From Ruminococcaceae bacterium UBA6855 (GTDB taxonomy: Bacteria; Bacillota; Clostridia; Oscillospirales; Acutalibacteraceae), in assembly GCA_002451755.1 (NCBI GenBank), contig DKDF01000103.1:1-18420 (forward strand): a stretch of 18,420 bases of DNA, in the 5' to 3' direction. The position numbers and the translations under genes were made by a program. The stretch's first letter is position 1; every line of letters begins with the position of its first letter. Positions 7,042-13,428 of this stretch are shown one piece after another. The notes under the pieces are model-generated. The model had not been told where the DNA came from, did not search any database, and saw nothing but the letters and a program-made list of their open reading frames with translations.

Positions 7042-8295
7042 TTACGAGTCCGAATCAAGATAATATTTCGAGCCTATCCAAGTGCGGTTGTCCGCCGCCT
7101 TGATGAACGCTATCAGCGCCCAACAGCATATCGCGCTCGAACCGCCTCGGCTGATAAACGGGAGGGTAACGCCCGTAAGGGGCAGAAGATCGGTGACTCC
7201 GAAAACATTGAGTCCCGTCTGGAAGAGCAGGAGGCAGCCCGCCGCTATGCCGGATATGGCATAGAAAGCCGAGCGCGAACCGCTCGCGCAGCGGATGCTG
7301 TGGAACGCGATAAACATGATGCAGAGGATGACGAGGATGCCCATGATAATACCCCACTCCTCGCATATCATGCCGAACACCAAATCTTCCGTCGCCGCGG
7401 GGACTTCTTTGAGCTTTCCGTCGCCGATACCGACGCCGAGCAGTCCGCCGCTGACGCTGTAGATGAGCACGCGCGTCTGCTGATAGCCCTTGCCGTACAT
7501 ATCGTCCCAGACATGGCGGTAGGTCGCAAAACGAGCCATGACGAAGTCGGAGCGTATCAGCACAACGAGTCCCGCCGCCATCGCCGCGCCGACGCACAGG
7601 AGCACTATCGTGCGGAAGTCGCCGGAGCGCATGAACGCGAGAACTATAAACGTAAAGAAGAATATCAGTGCCGCGCCGAGATCGCGCATCAGGAACAGCA
7701 GCGCCACGCAGACGACGCAGAAGATAATATATTTTGTGAGCGAGCGAGTTGTCTGCAATTTATCGAGAGTTGCCGCGCCGACAAAGACGAACGCGACTTT
7801 GACGAACTCGGACGGCTGGATGGACATTCCGCCGATACTCAGCCAGTTGAACGCGCCCTTTATATTGCGCGCGAGGATAAGCGTCAAAACCAGCAGACCT
7901 ATTGCCGCCACAGCCATGGGCGTTCTCATCACCATGGCGCGGTCGACATTCGAGATGAGCCAAAGCAGAGCGACAAAGCAGAATATGCCGAGCATATCCG
8001 CAACGAACTGCGTCTTGACCAAATCTTTATTCGCGCCCGCGACGGTGACAAGTCCTATGCCGGTCAGGAAGAACGCTATCATTTCGAGCGCCGGGTCTGC
8101 GCGTTTTCTCGCTATCGACATCGCGATAAAATAAACCCACTCAACGGCGAGATACGCGCCGAAGAATATGAGACATTCCGTGCTCAGCGAGCCGTCGTCG
8201 TTGAACACGACCTGAGCCATCGATATGACCTGGAACGCCGTGAGCAGAATCAGCGCTGGGAGCCACCATTTTGTTCTCTTCATTGTCTTTTTCAT
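7042..8295 (-). CDS. SEDS-family peptidoglycan glycosyltransferase (FtsW/RodA/SpoVE family)
   Basis: Polymerises lipid II into glycan strands within the membrane. The 417-residue protein has about ten to twelve membrane segments. SEDS landmarks are present: WLSIGGMSIQPSE (151-163), MRDLGAAL (203-210), the large outside loop ending in ATEDLVFG (Asp304 aligns with the conserved aspartate of this loop), and LPLTGVTLPFISRGGSS (371-387). Its ATG lies inside the TGA of the FHA gene (ATGA overlap) with GGAGGGGAG upstream, so the two are translationally coupled. This is a second SEDS protein besides the dcw-type copy at the right end of the window. Whether it serves elongation, division or spore cortex cannot be read from the sequence. 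Confidence 0.93.
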   Translation of the reverse strand: MKKTMKRTKWWLPALILLTAFQVISMAQVVFNDDGSLSTECLIFFGAYLAVEWVYFIAMSIARKRADPALEMIAFFLTGIGLVTVAGANKDLVKTQFVADMLGIFCFVALLWLISNVDRAMVMRTPMAVAAIGLLVLTLILARNIKGAFNWLSIGGMSIQPSEFVKVAFVFVGAATLDKLQTTRSLTKYIIFCVVCVALLFLMRDLGAALIFFFTFIVLAFMRSGDFRTIVLLCVGAAMAAGLVVLIRSDFVMARFATYRHVWDDMYGKGYQQTRVLIYSVSGGLLGVGIGDGKLKEVPAATEDLVFGMICEEWGIIMGILVILCIMFIAFHSIRCASGSRSAFYAISGIAAGCLLLFQTGLNVFGVTDLLPLTGVTLPFISRGGSSAICCWALIAFIKAADNRTWIGSKYYLDSDS

Positions 8296-9080
8296 GCGCT
8301 CTCCCCTCCCGTCGTTCTGAAAGTGAGCGTACTGCCGCAGATATTGATCGTGTCGCCGTCATCGAGCTGAGTCATGCGTCTGACGGGTCTGCCGTTGAGC
8401 AGAGTGCCGTAGGTCGAATCCATATCAGTAACGCTCCATTTGCCCGTTCCGTCATCGAACACGAGCATGGCGTGATGAGCCGAGACGTTCTGCCGCTTCA
8501 GCTTTATCTGCACATCGTCTCCGCTGCCTATCATACAGGTTATAAGACCGTCGATTCTATACGCATTGCCGGTCTTTTCGTCGATTATATAATCCGCGTG
8601 CTCGTCCGCAGGGGCGGGCTCTTCGTTGTCCGCCTGTTCAACATGCTCATCGGGAGCCTGCTCGGGCTCGATAGCCGCATTCTCAACGAATACGAACACC
8701 GCGTTGCCGAAAACTATCGTGTCCCCGTCCGCAAGAGCGCGGGGCTTGTCTATCTTCTCGGCATTGATATATGTTCCTGTCTTCGAGCGCGTGTCTGTCA
8801 CGCGCCAGCCGTTCTTATGCTTTGAAAGCACGGCGTGAAAGCGCGAAACGGTATTATATCCGAGGACGATATCGCACGCCTTGCTGCGCCCGACCGACAC
8901 TTCGTAGCCGGACAGCGGCAGGCGGTCGCCGTTCGCCTCGTTGACAAGATATCCGGTGACGCCGATCTTCTTGTTTCCCTTGAGCAGAGAGGGCACGCAG
9001 AACGCCGCAACAAGCAGCGCGAGCACGGGCATAATCCACCGCGCCGCATCGCCGAATATGAGAGATATATCTATATCCAT
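8292..9080 (-). CDS. Membrane-anchored protein with two FHA domains
   Basis: FHA domains bind phosphothreonine peptides and recruit targets of Ser/Thr kinases. The 262-residue product has one membrane segment (about 15-33). The first FHA domain (about 58-132) has GRS at 64-66, SRFHA at 79-83 and TYIN at 103-106. An acidic linker (about 133-165) follows, then a second FHA-like domain (about 175-256) with VSAHHA and STYGTLLNG. In the second domain the key arginine is replaced (IGSG at 184-187), so it may not bind phosphate. The start at 9080 was chosen because GGAGG lies seven bases upstream; the ATG 21 bases earlier has no site. FHA, SEDS and PBP genes also sit together in Actinobacteria. No kinase gene is in this window. 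Confidence 0.92.
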   Translation of the reverse strand: MDIDISLIFGDAARWIMPVLALLVAAFCVPSLLKGNKKIGVTGYLVNEANGDRLPLSGYEVSVGRSKACDIVLGYNTVSRFHAVLSKHKNGWRVTDTRSKTGTYINAEKIDKPRALADGDTIVFGNAVFVFVENAAIEPEQAPDEHVEQADNEEPAPADEHADYIIDEKTGNAYRIDGLITCMIGSGDDVQIKLKRQNVSAHHAMLVFDDGTGKWSVTDMDSTYGTLLNGRPVRRMTQLDDGDTINICGSTLTFRTTGGESA

Positions 9081-9131
9081 GAGTCCACCTCCGATAATCA
9101 TAACGACTGACTAAAAGTTATTCCTGCTGTC

Positions 9132-9160
9132 ATTTTACTTTTTTCGCAGTCAAAAGTCAA
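9132..9160 (-). promoter_or_regulatory. Sigma-A type promoter of the FHA-SEDS-PBP operon
   Basis: On the minus strand TTGACT (9160-9155) and TAAAAT (9137-9132) are 17 bases apart, about 50 bases before the FHA start codon. The three genes that follow overlap or are closely spaced down to the terminator at 5610-5639, so one transcript is likely. Confidence 0.75.
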
Positions 9161-9202
9161 CCGCGCACCCGTACTTAGTTCGTTCATATTTGGGCGATAC
9201 CC

Positions 9203-9231
9203 TTGATTTTGTTCGCGATATAATGTATTCT
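9203..9231 (+). promoter_or_regulatory. Possible promoter of the lipoprotein gene
   Basis: TTGATT (9203-9208) and TATTCT (9226-9231) are 17 bases apart. An alternative is the perfect hexamer TATAAT at 9219-9224, which has no good -35. Either would start transcription 30-70 bases before the gene. The assignment is uncertain. Confidence 0.4.
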
Positions 9232-9296
9232 ATTATCACAGCGCAAAAAGCGCAAGAGATGTTAAAACAAATATTCTCAAAGGAATGATGATAAAA

Positions 9297-10157
9297 ATGA
9301 AAAAAGCTATTCTGTGTATTTTCATGTGCCTTGTGCTCATGCTGAGCTTTGCCGCGTGCAAGAACAAGGACAGTGATTCTGACACCACAGCCGCTTCCGA
9401 CGGCGCGGGCAGCTCCGCAGAGGACACGACTTCGAGCCTTGAGGACATAATCAACGCCCTCAACGGAGTTGACACCACGGGTTCTTCAACCCCCGCGAGC
9501 ACCACCGAGGCAACTGAGCCCGAGACGATGCCCGAGGGCAAAGAGGTCAAGAACAACGCCGCGAAATCCGATGTCAAGAAGACCCGCTTCTATGCCTATT
9601 TCCAGAAGAACTCGAAGCGCGACTCATTCACCATGACCGCGACCTGCTCTTCAAATATGCAGGGCACATCGGCAAATATGCCCATGACGGTTGTCAAGTC
9701 CGGCAAGAAGTCATATATGAGCATGAAAGCCCCTGTCGGCAACGGCGTATCAATGACCATGTCGTTCATTTCGGACGGCGACAAGTTCTATATGGTATTC
9801 CCCGAGGGCAGAATGTATCTCGCCGTTGACGCGGGCGAGGCAGGCGATGTCAACGAGGCTATGAACTCCCTGTCGGCGATAGACTTCGAGGGCATGGAAT
9901 ATGTCAAGACTTCCGAAGTCAAGGCTGACGGCAAGAAATATATCTGCGAAGAATACAAGAGCAACGACAGCACGATAAAATGCTATTTCTCCGGCGACGA
10001 CCTCGTCAAGATGGAAATTCTCAGCAGCCAGGGCGTGCTCGTCTGCGACGACATCAAATTCTCCTCAAAGGTCGACGAGAGCGTGTTCAAAGTTCCCTCG
10101 GGCTACACCGATATATCCACTCTCTACGGCTCGAACGGACAGTTCACAGGGTTTTAA
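9297..10157 (+). CDS. Putative lipoprotein, LolA/LppX-like in appearance
   Basis: The 286-residue product has a lipoprotein signal (Lys-Lys, hydrophobic core, SFAAC with Cys21 as the likely lipidated residue; Phe at -3 is less usual). A long Ser/Thr/Glu/Asp-rich linker (about 22-90) follows, then a C-terminal domain of repeated beta-strand-like segments (about 95-286) with alternating polar and hydrophobic residues and many methionines. The pattern recalls LolA/LppX-type lipid-binding folds, but no diagnostic motif is visible and this is inference. The three ATGs at 9285, 9288 and 9297 are in frame. I chose the third because AAAGGA directly abuts the first two; the spacing of 12 is a little long. 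The dehydrogenase gene follows after two bases, which suggests co-transcription. Confidence 0.72.
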   Translation: MKKAILCIFMCLVLMLSFAACKNKDSDSDTTAASDGAGSSAEDTTSSLEDIINALNGVDTTGSSTPASTTEATEPETMPEGKEVKNNAAKSDVKKTRFYAYFQKNSKRDSFTMTATCSSNMQGTSANMPMTVVKSGKKSYMSMKAPVGNGVSMTMSFISDGDKFYMVFPEGRMYLAVDAGEAGDVNEAMNSLSAIDFEGMEYVKTSEVKADGKKYICEEYKSNDSTIKCYFSGDDLVKMEILSSQGVLVCDDIKFSSKVDESVFKVPSGYTDISTLYGSNGQFTGF

Positions 10158-10159
10158 AA

Positions 10160-10900
10160 ATGAGCGTAACTAACAAAAATGTGATAATAACCGGAGCTGC
10201 CGGCGGCATAGGCCGTGCGGCGGCTCTTGCCTTTGCAAAAGACGGATTCGGCGTGCTGATAAACTACCGCACTTCCGAAGATGCGGCTCTCGCCCTCTGC
10301 CGCGAGATAAACGAAGAAAACGGACGGGCAGTCTGCTTCAGAGCCGATGTGAGCGCGAGAAGCGAAGTGGACGAAATGACGGACTTCGCCCGCAGGGAGC
10401 TCGGCAGAATAGGGGTGCTTATAAACAACGCCGGTATCGCTCAACAGAAGATGTTCTGCGACATCACCGAGCAGGATTTCGACCGCATGATGGGCGTCAC
10501 GGTCAAGGGCGCGTTCAACTGCATTCAGGCGGCACTGCCCGACATGGTTCACGAAAAGAGAGGAAAGATAATCAATGTTTCCTCCATGTGGGGCGTGTGC
10601 GGCGCGTCGTGCGAGGTGCATTATTCCGCCGCAAAATCGGCTCTGATAGGGCTGACAAAGGCACTCGCGCGCGAGCTTGCGCCGTCAAATATTCAGGTCA
10701 ACTGCATCGCCCCAGGCGTTATCGACACGAAGATGAACGCCTCCCTCGGCGAAGAGACGCTTGAACTTTTAAAAGAAGAATCTCCCATGGGACGCTTCGG
10801 CACGCCGGAAGAGGTGGCGCGCCTCATGCTCTTCCTCGCGGGAGACGGTTCGGATTTCATAACCGGGCAGACGATAGGCATAGACGGCGCTTTTATCTGA
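10160..10900 (+). CDS. Short-chain dehydrogenase/reductase, FabG-like; possibly EF-P 5-aminopentanone reductase (YmfI)
   Basis: A 246-residue classical SDR using NAD(P)H: TGAAGGIG (11-18) for the cofactor, NNAG (89-92), Ser142 and the YSAAK motif (Tyr155, Lys159). The segment SSMWGVCGASCEV before the active-site tyrosine is, from memory, typical of YmfI-type enzymes that reduce the 5-aminopentanone group on elongation factor P. FabG (3-oxoacyl-ACP reductase) is the alternative, and no other fatty-acid genes are near. The residue that is usually asparagine in the catalytic tetrad appears to be Thr114. The ATG is two bases after the lipoprotein stop, with only a weak AGGG site, so translation may depend on coupling. 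Confidence 0.88.
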   Translation: MSVTNKNVIITGAAGGIGRAAALAFAKDGFGVLINYRTSEDAALALCREINEENGRAVCFRADVSARSEVDEMTDFARRELGRIGVLINNAGIAQQKMFCDITEQDFDRMMGVTVKGAFNCIQAALPDMVHEKRGKIINVSSMWGVCGASCEVHYSAAKSALIGLTKALARELAPSNIQVNCIAPGVIDTKMNASLGEETLELLKEESPMGRFGTPEEVARLMLFLAGDGSDFITGQTIGIDGAFI

Positions 10901-10901
10901 T

Positions 10902-10925
10902 GCACACATTGTGCTCAATTTTTCC
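10902..10925 (+). terminator. Weak possible terminator after the SDR gene
   Basis: GCACA and TGTGC (10902-10906, 10910-10914) form a short perfect stem with loop CAT directly after the stop codon, followed by TCAATTTTT. Five base pairs is short for an intrinsic terminator. The rest of the gap to 11057 holds the next gene's promoter and leader. Confidence 0.4.
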
Positions 10926-10956
10926 GTCCATTTTTATAGTTTTTGTATAATTCTTC

Positions 10957-10985
10957 TTGATTTCTCATTCTTTTTATGTTAAAAT
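10957..10985 (+). promoter_or_regulatory. Extended -10 promoter of the zinc-ribbon membrane protein gene
   Basis: TTGATT (10957-10962) and TAAAAT (10980-10985) are 17 bases apart, and TGT directly before the -10 fits the extended form. It leaves a leader of about 65 bases that contains the hairpin at 11009-11031. Confidence 0.75.
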
Positions 10986-11008
10986 CAATTGAAATGTACA
11001 CAAACAAA

Positions 11009-11031
11009 GCCGCGGAGGGGTTTTTCGCGGC
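11009..11031 (+). other. Leader hairpin in the 5' untranslated region
   Basis: GCCGCG (11009-11014) pairs perfectly with CGCGGC (11026-11031). The loop holds GAGGGG followed by T's. It ends about 15 bases before the ribosome site. It could stabilise the mRNA or be a protein-binding site; it does not match a riboswitch class I recognise. Confidence 0.45.
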
Positions 11032-11057
11032 AACAAAATCTGTTTGGAGGAAACGAT

Positions 11058-12152
11058 ATGGCTAACTGCCCCAAGTGCGGCGCGCATCTCAAACTGACTG
11101 ACTGGCGCCCCACCTGCCCTCATTGCGGCATCAATCTTATCTACTACGGAATGGAGGAGCGTCTGCTCGAGGATGCCGACAAGGCCGAGAGCGAACACGC
11201 CGTATTCCAGAAGAAGCTTGACAGGCTCAAGGCTTCGTTCATCGGATCTCCCCTGACAATAATCAGAATCGTGCTCAGCCTTCTTCCCATCGGCGCGCTC
11301 ATGCTTCCGCTGGCGAATGTGTCCTTCTGGGGACCGTTCTTCGAGAAGAAAGTGTCGGTCAACGCCATCACGATATACAATGCGGTGTCAGCGCTCGATT
11401 TTGACGCGCTGTTCAAGTATATCGGCTCGAGCTTCTTCGGCAACACTTTCCTGCTCTATTTCATTTCGCTTGTGACGATTCTGCTTTCGGCAGTGCTCAT
11501 CCTCGTCAGCCTCATTATGCTCACGATGGCATGCTCGAAGCGCGGCAATCCCCGCAACATCACCCTCAACAGCATCATGATCGTGCTCGCGACGGTTTCG
11601 ATAGTCTGCTTCAACCTTTTCTCGAAGAACCTCACAAAGTTCTTCCCCGATGTTTTCAGCGGTTCGGTCGGCTTCGGCGCATATGTGTTCCTCGGAACGC
11701 TCGTCGCGCTGCTTGTCATCAACATCGTTATCGCGAAGGTCGGCGTGAAGGTCAAGTACACCGAGACGTTCATCGGCGGTATCCCGTCTGAGGAATACTT
11801 CGAATATGTCAAGCAGGGCATGAGCACCCACGCTATCAGAAAGATGATGGCAGAGATCGACGCAAACAACAAGGTCGAGTTCGCTATGAAGGCAAAGGAA
11901 GAGGCCGACAAGCTCGAAGCAGAGGCAGAGAAGCTCTCCGCAGAGGCGAAGGCTGCAGAAGCCGCAGGCGCTTCCGATGCGGGTCACAAGACTCAGCTTG
12001 CCGCCCAGGCAGTCGATGCTGCTGCGAAGAAGGCCATGGAAGCTGCGGAGCTCGCAAGAGAAGCTACCGCCGCCATGGAATCCCTCAAGCAGTTCAACGA
12101 GTCCGGCGCAGAGACAGAAGAAAAGGAAACTGTCTCCGCAGACAAGAAGTAA
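11058..12152 (+). CDS. Zinc-ribbon membrane protein with C-terminal alanine-rich coiled coil
   Basis: I do not recognise a named family for this 364-residue protein. It opens with a two-knuckle zinc ribbon (CPKC at 4-7, CPHC at 20-23). A short charged helix (31-58) follows, then four membrane segments (about 66-87, 131-157, 171-187, 205-227). After a soluble stretch that includes an EEYFEYVKQG segment comes a long Ala/Glu/Lys heptad-like region (about 264-347) and a charged tail. The ATG follows GGAGG at seven bases; a TTG at 10989 opens the same frame but has no site and overlaps the promoter. It is a single-gene unit with promoter and terminator. A structural or scaffolding role at the membrane is possible but unproven. 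Confidence 0.85.
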   Translation: MANCPKCGAHLKLTDWRPTCPHCGINLIYYGMEERLLEDADKAESEHAVFQKKLDRLKASFIGSPLTIIRIVLSLLPIGALMLPLANVSFWGPFFEKKVSVNAITIYNAVSALDFDALFKYIGSSFFGNTFLLYFISLVTILLSAVLILVSLIMLTMACSKRGNPRNITLNSIMIVLATVSIVCFNLFSKNLTKFFPDVFSGSVGFGAYVFLGTLVALLVINIVIAKVGVKVKYTETFIGGIPSEEYFEYVKQGMSTHAIRKMMAEIDANNKVEFAMKAKEEADKLEAEAEKLSAEAKAAEAAGASDAGHKTQLAAQAVDAAAKKAMEAAELAREATAAMESLKQFNESGAETEEKETVSADKK

Positions 12153-12170
12153 AAACAATATCGGATTTTC

Positions 12171-12206
12171 AAAGCCGTACAGTATCCGCTGTGCGGCTTT
12201 ATTTTT
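12171..12206 (+). terminator. Strong intrinsic terminator after the zinc-ribbon gene
   Basis: AAAGCCGTACAG (12171-12182) pairs over 12 bp with CTGTGCGGCTTT (12189-12200), with one G-T pair and loop TATCCG. ATTTTTAT follows. It starts 18 bases after the stop codon. Confidence 0.9.
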
Positions 12207-12219
12207 ATAATCATAATCA

Positions 12220-12248
12220 TTGCAACCGCGCGGTTTTTATGCTAAAAT
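12220..12248 (+). promoter_or_regulatory. Extended -10 promoter of the dihydrouridine synthase gene
   Basis: TTGCAA (12220-12225) and TAAAAT (12243-12248) are 17 bases apart, with TGC before the -10 as an extended element. The leader would be about 22 bases, just enough for the ribosome site. Confidence 0.7.
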
Positions 12249-12276
12249 CTACTGAGTATCTTTCGGAGGTGGCAAG

Positions 12277-13248
12277 TTGTATTTATCGGCTGAAAAACTG
12301 AAGAGCGGCGCTCTGCTCGCCCCGATGGCGGGCGTAGCGGACAGATCCATGCGTGAGTTGTGCATGGAGTTCGGCGCAATAGGCTGCATCGGCGAGATGG
12401 CGAGCTCAAAGGGCATAAGCATGAACGACCGCAAATCCTCCGAGCTGCTGCGTCTGAGCGATGCCGAACGCCCGGCGGGTGTCCAGATATTCGGTGATGT
12501 GCCAGAGATAATGGCAAAAGCCATTGATACCTGCATGAAATATTCGCCCGATTTCATTGATATAAACATGGGCTGTCCCGCGCCGAAGGTTGCGGGAAAC
12601 GGCGGCGGCAGCGCGCTGATGAAGCGCCCGGAGCTCGCCGCAGAGATAGTCGCGCAGTGCGTGAAGGTCTCCCCCGTACCGATAACAGTCAAGATGCGCG
12701 CCGGCTGGGACGCGGAAAATATCAATGCGCCGGAGCTTGCCGTGCTCTGCGAACAGGCTGGTGCGGCGGCGATAACCGTACACGGCAGGACTCGCAAGCA
12801 GATGTATGCGCCGCCGGTCGATCTCGATGTGATAGCCGAAGTGAAAAGGCGCGTAAAAAATATTCCCGTCATCGGGAACGGCGACATAATCGACGGCAAG
12901 AGCGCCGCGGATATGTTTGACAAAACCGACTGCGACGGAATAATGGTCGGGCGCGGGGCGCTCGGCAGGCCGTGGGTGTTCACTCAGATAAGCGAATATT
13001 TAAAAAGCGGAACTGTTCTCCCCGACCCGCCCGTAAAAGAGCGCATGGACATAATGCTTCGGCATATCAGCGCGCTGATAGCAAACAAAGGCGACTATAT
13101 CGGAATCCGCGAGGCGCGCAAGCACTCGTCGTGGTATATCCGCGACATACACGGGGCGGCGGCTTTTCGCCGCGAGCTCGGCACGCTCGAAAGCTTCGAG
13201 CAGCTTGAAGCGATAGCGAAAAAGGTAGTTGAATCTGCCGCAGAATAA
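12277..13248 (+). CDS. dusB: tRNA-dihydrouridine synthase (DusB type)
   Basis: An FMN enzyme that reduces uridines of tRNA D-loops to dihydrouridine with NAD(P)H. The 323-residue protein shows LAPMAGVADR (14-23), DINMGCPAPKV with the catalytic acid Cys100, KMR (139-141), HGRTR (169-173) and GNGD (200-203) for FMN, and GRGALGRPW (225-233). Length and motifs fit the DusB group common in Firmicutes. It starts with TTG: GGAGGTGG lies just upstream at the right distance, and the next in-frame ATG falls inside the conserved LAPMAGV. It is a single-gene unit, convergent with ftsZ, and not next to lysS or folate genes as in Bacillus. Confidence 0.93.
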   Translation: MYLSAEKLKSGALLAPMAGVADRSMRELCMEFGAIGCIGEMASSKGISMNDRKSSELLRLSDAERPAGVQIFGDVPEIMAKAIDTCMKYSPDFIDINMGCPAPKVAGNGGGSALMKRPELAAEIVAQCVKVSPVPITVKMRAGWDAENINAPELAVLCEQAGAAAITVHGRTRKQMYAPPVDLDVIAEVKRRVKNIPVIGNGDIIDGKSAADMFDKTDCDGIMVGRGALGRPWVFTQISEYLKSGTVLPDPPVKERMDIMLRHISALIANKGDYIGIREARKHSSWYIRDIHGAAAFRRELGTLESFEQLEAIAKKVVESAAE

Positions 13249-13255
13249 AATAATA

Positions 13256-13304
13256 TATAAAAAGGGAAACCGCCGGAAAGCAAGAAGCTCTCCGGCGGTT
13301 CCCC
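13256..13304 (-). terminator. Strong intrinsic terminator, minus direction
   Basis: The arms at 13264-13277 and 13291-13304 pair at 13 of 14 positions, with a small inner AGC/GCT stem in the loop. On the minus strand TTTTTATATATT follows. It lies after the promoter at 13355-13384 and not after any minus-strand gene. In the plus direction it lacks a T tract, but it may still help end the dus transcript. Confidence 0.85.
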
Positions 13305-13349
13305 AAACCATATCTCCTATATACCCTTCCGCGCCGATTGCACGGAACG
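13256..13349 (-). ncRNA. Candidate small RNA between ftsZ and dusB
   Basis: A complete transcription unit without a convincing gene. A promoter at 13355-13384 would start an RNA near 13349, which ends at the terminator about 90 bases later. The RNA would hold an 8-bp 5' hairpin, TTCCGTGC/GCGCGGAA with loop AATCG (13327-13347), a purine-rich linker with GGAGAT (13305-13326), and the terminator hairpin. An ATG at 13311 lies only two bases after AGGAG, and its frame runs without a stop through the terminator into antisense of dusB, so I do not take it as coding. It matches no RNA class I know. Confidence 0.5.
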
Positions 13350-13354
13350 CAGTT

Positions 13355-13384
13355 AGTATAACACCAAAAGCATATAACCGTCAA
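13355..13384 (-). promoter_or_regulatory. Extended -10 promoter of the candidate small RNA
   Basis: On the minus strand TTGACG (13384-13379) and TATACT (13360-13355) are 18 bases apart, with TGT directly before the -10. The -35 directly follows the T tract of the ftsZ terminator, so the two units are packed end to end. Confidence 0.7.
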
Positions 13385-13385
13385 T

Positions 13386-13418
13386 ATTAAAAAGCACCGC
13401 CGAAAAACTCAGCGGTGC
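13386..13418 (-). terminator. Intrinsic terminator of ftsZ
   Basis: GCACCGC and GCGGTGC (13394-13400, 13412-13418) form a perfect 7-bp stem with an 11-base loop, followed on the minus strand by TTTTTAATATT. It begins ten bases after the ftsZ stop codon. Confidence 0.85.
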
Positions 13419-13428
13419 AGTTTTATTT

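Noticed and set aside
7021..8370. A 449-codon open frame on the plus strand opposite the SEDS gene
   Set aside because: It is rich in Arg, Asp, His and Glu with no domain, as expected from the antisense of a GC-rich membrane gene; the minus strand has full SEDS motifs and coupling to its neighbours.
9081..9101. An upstream ATG (9101) for the FHA gene
   Set aside because: The seven extra codons are the ribosome site itself (GGAGGTGG) for the ATG at 9080.
11388..12158. A 256-codon minus-strand frame opposite the zinc-ribbon gene
   Set aside because: Its Leu/Cys/Asp/Arg-rich product has no domain, and the plus strand has promoter, ribosome site, zinc ribbon and terminator.
13000..13311. A 103-codon minus-strand frame with AGGAG just before its ATG
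   Set aside because: The spacing of two bases is too short, the frame runs through a strong terminator and then lies antisense to dusB, and the peptide has no domain. The region is better explained as a small RNA.
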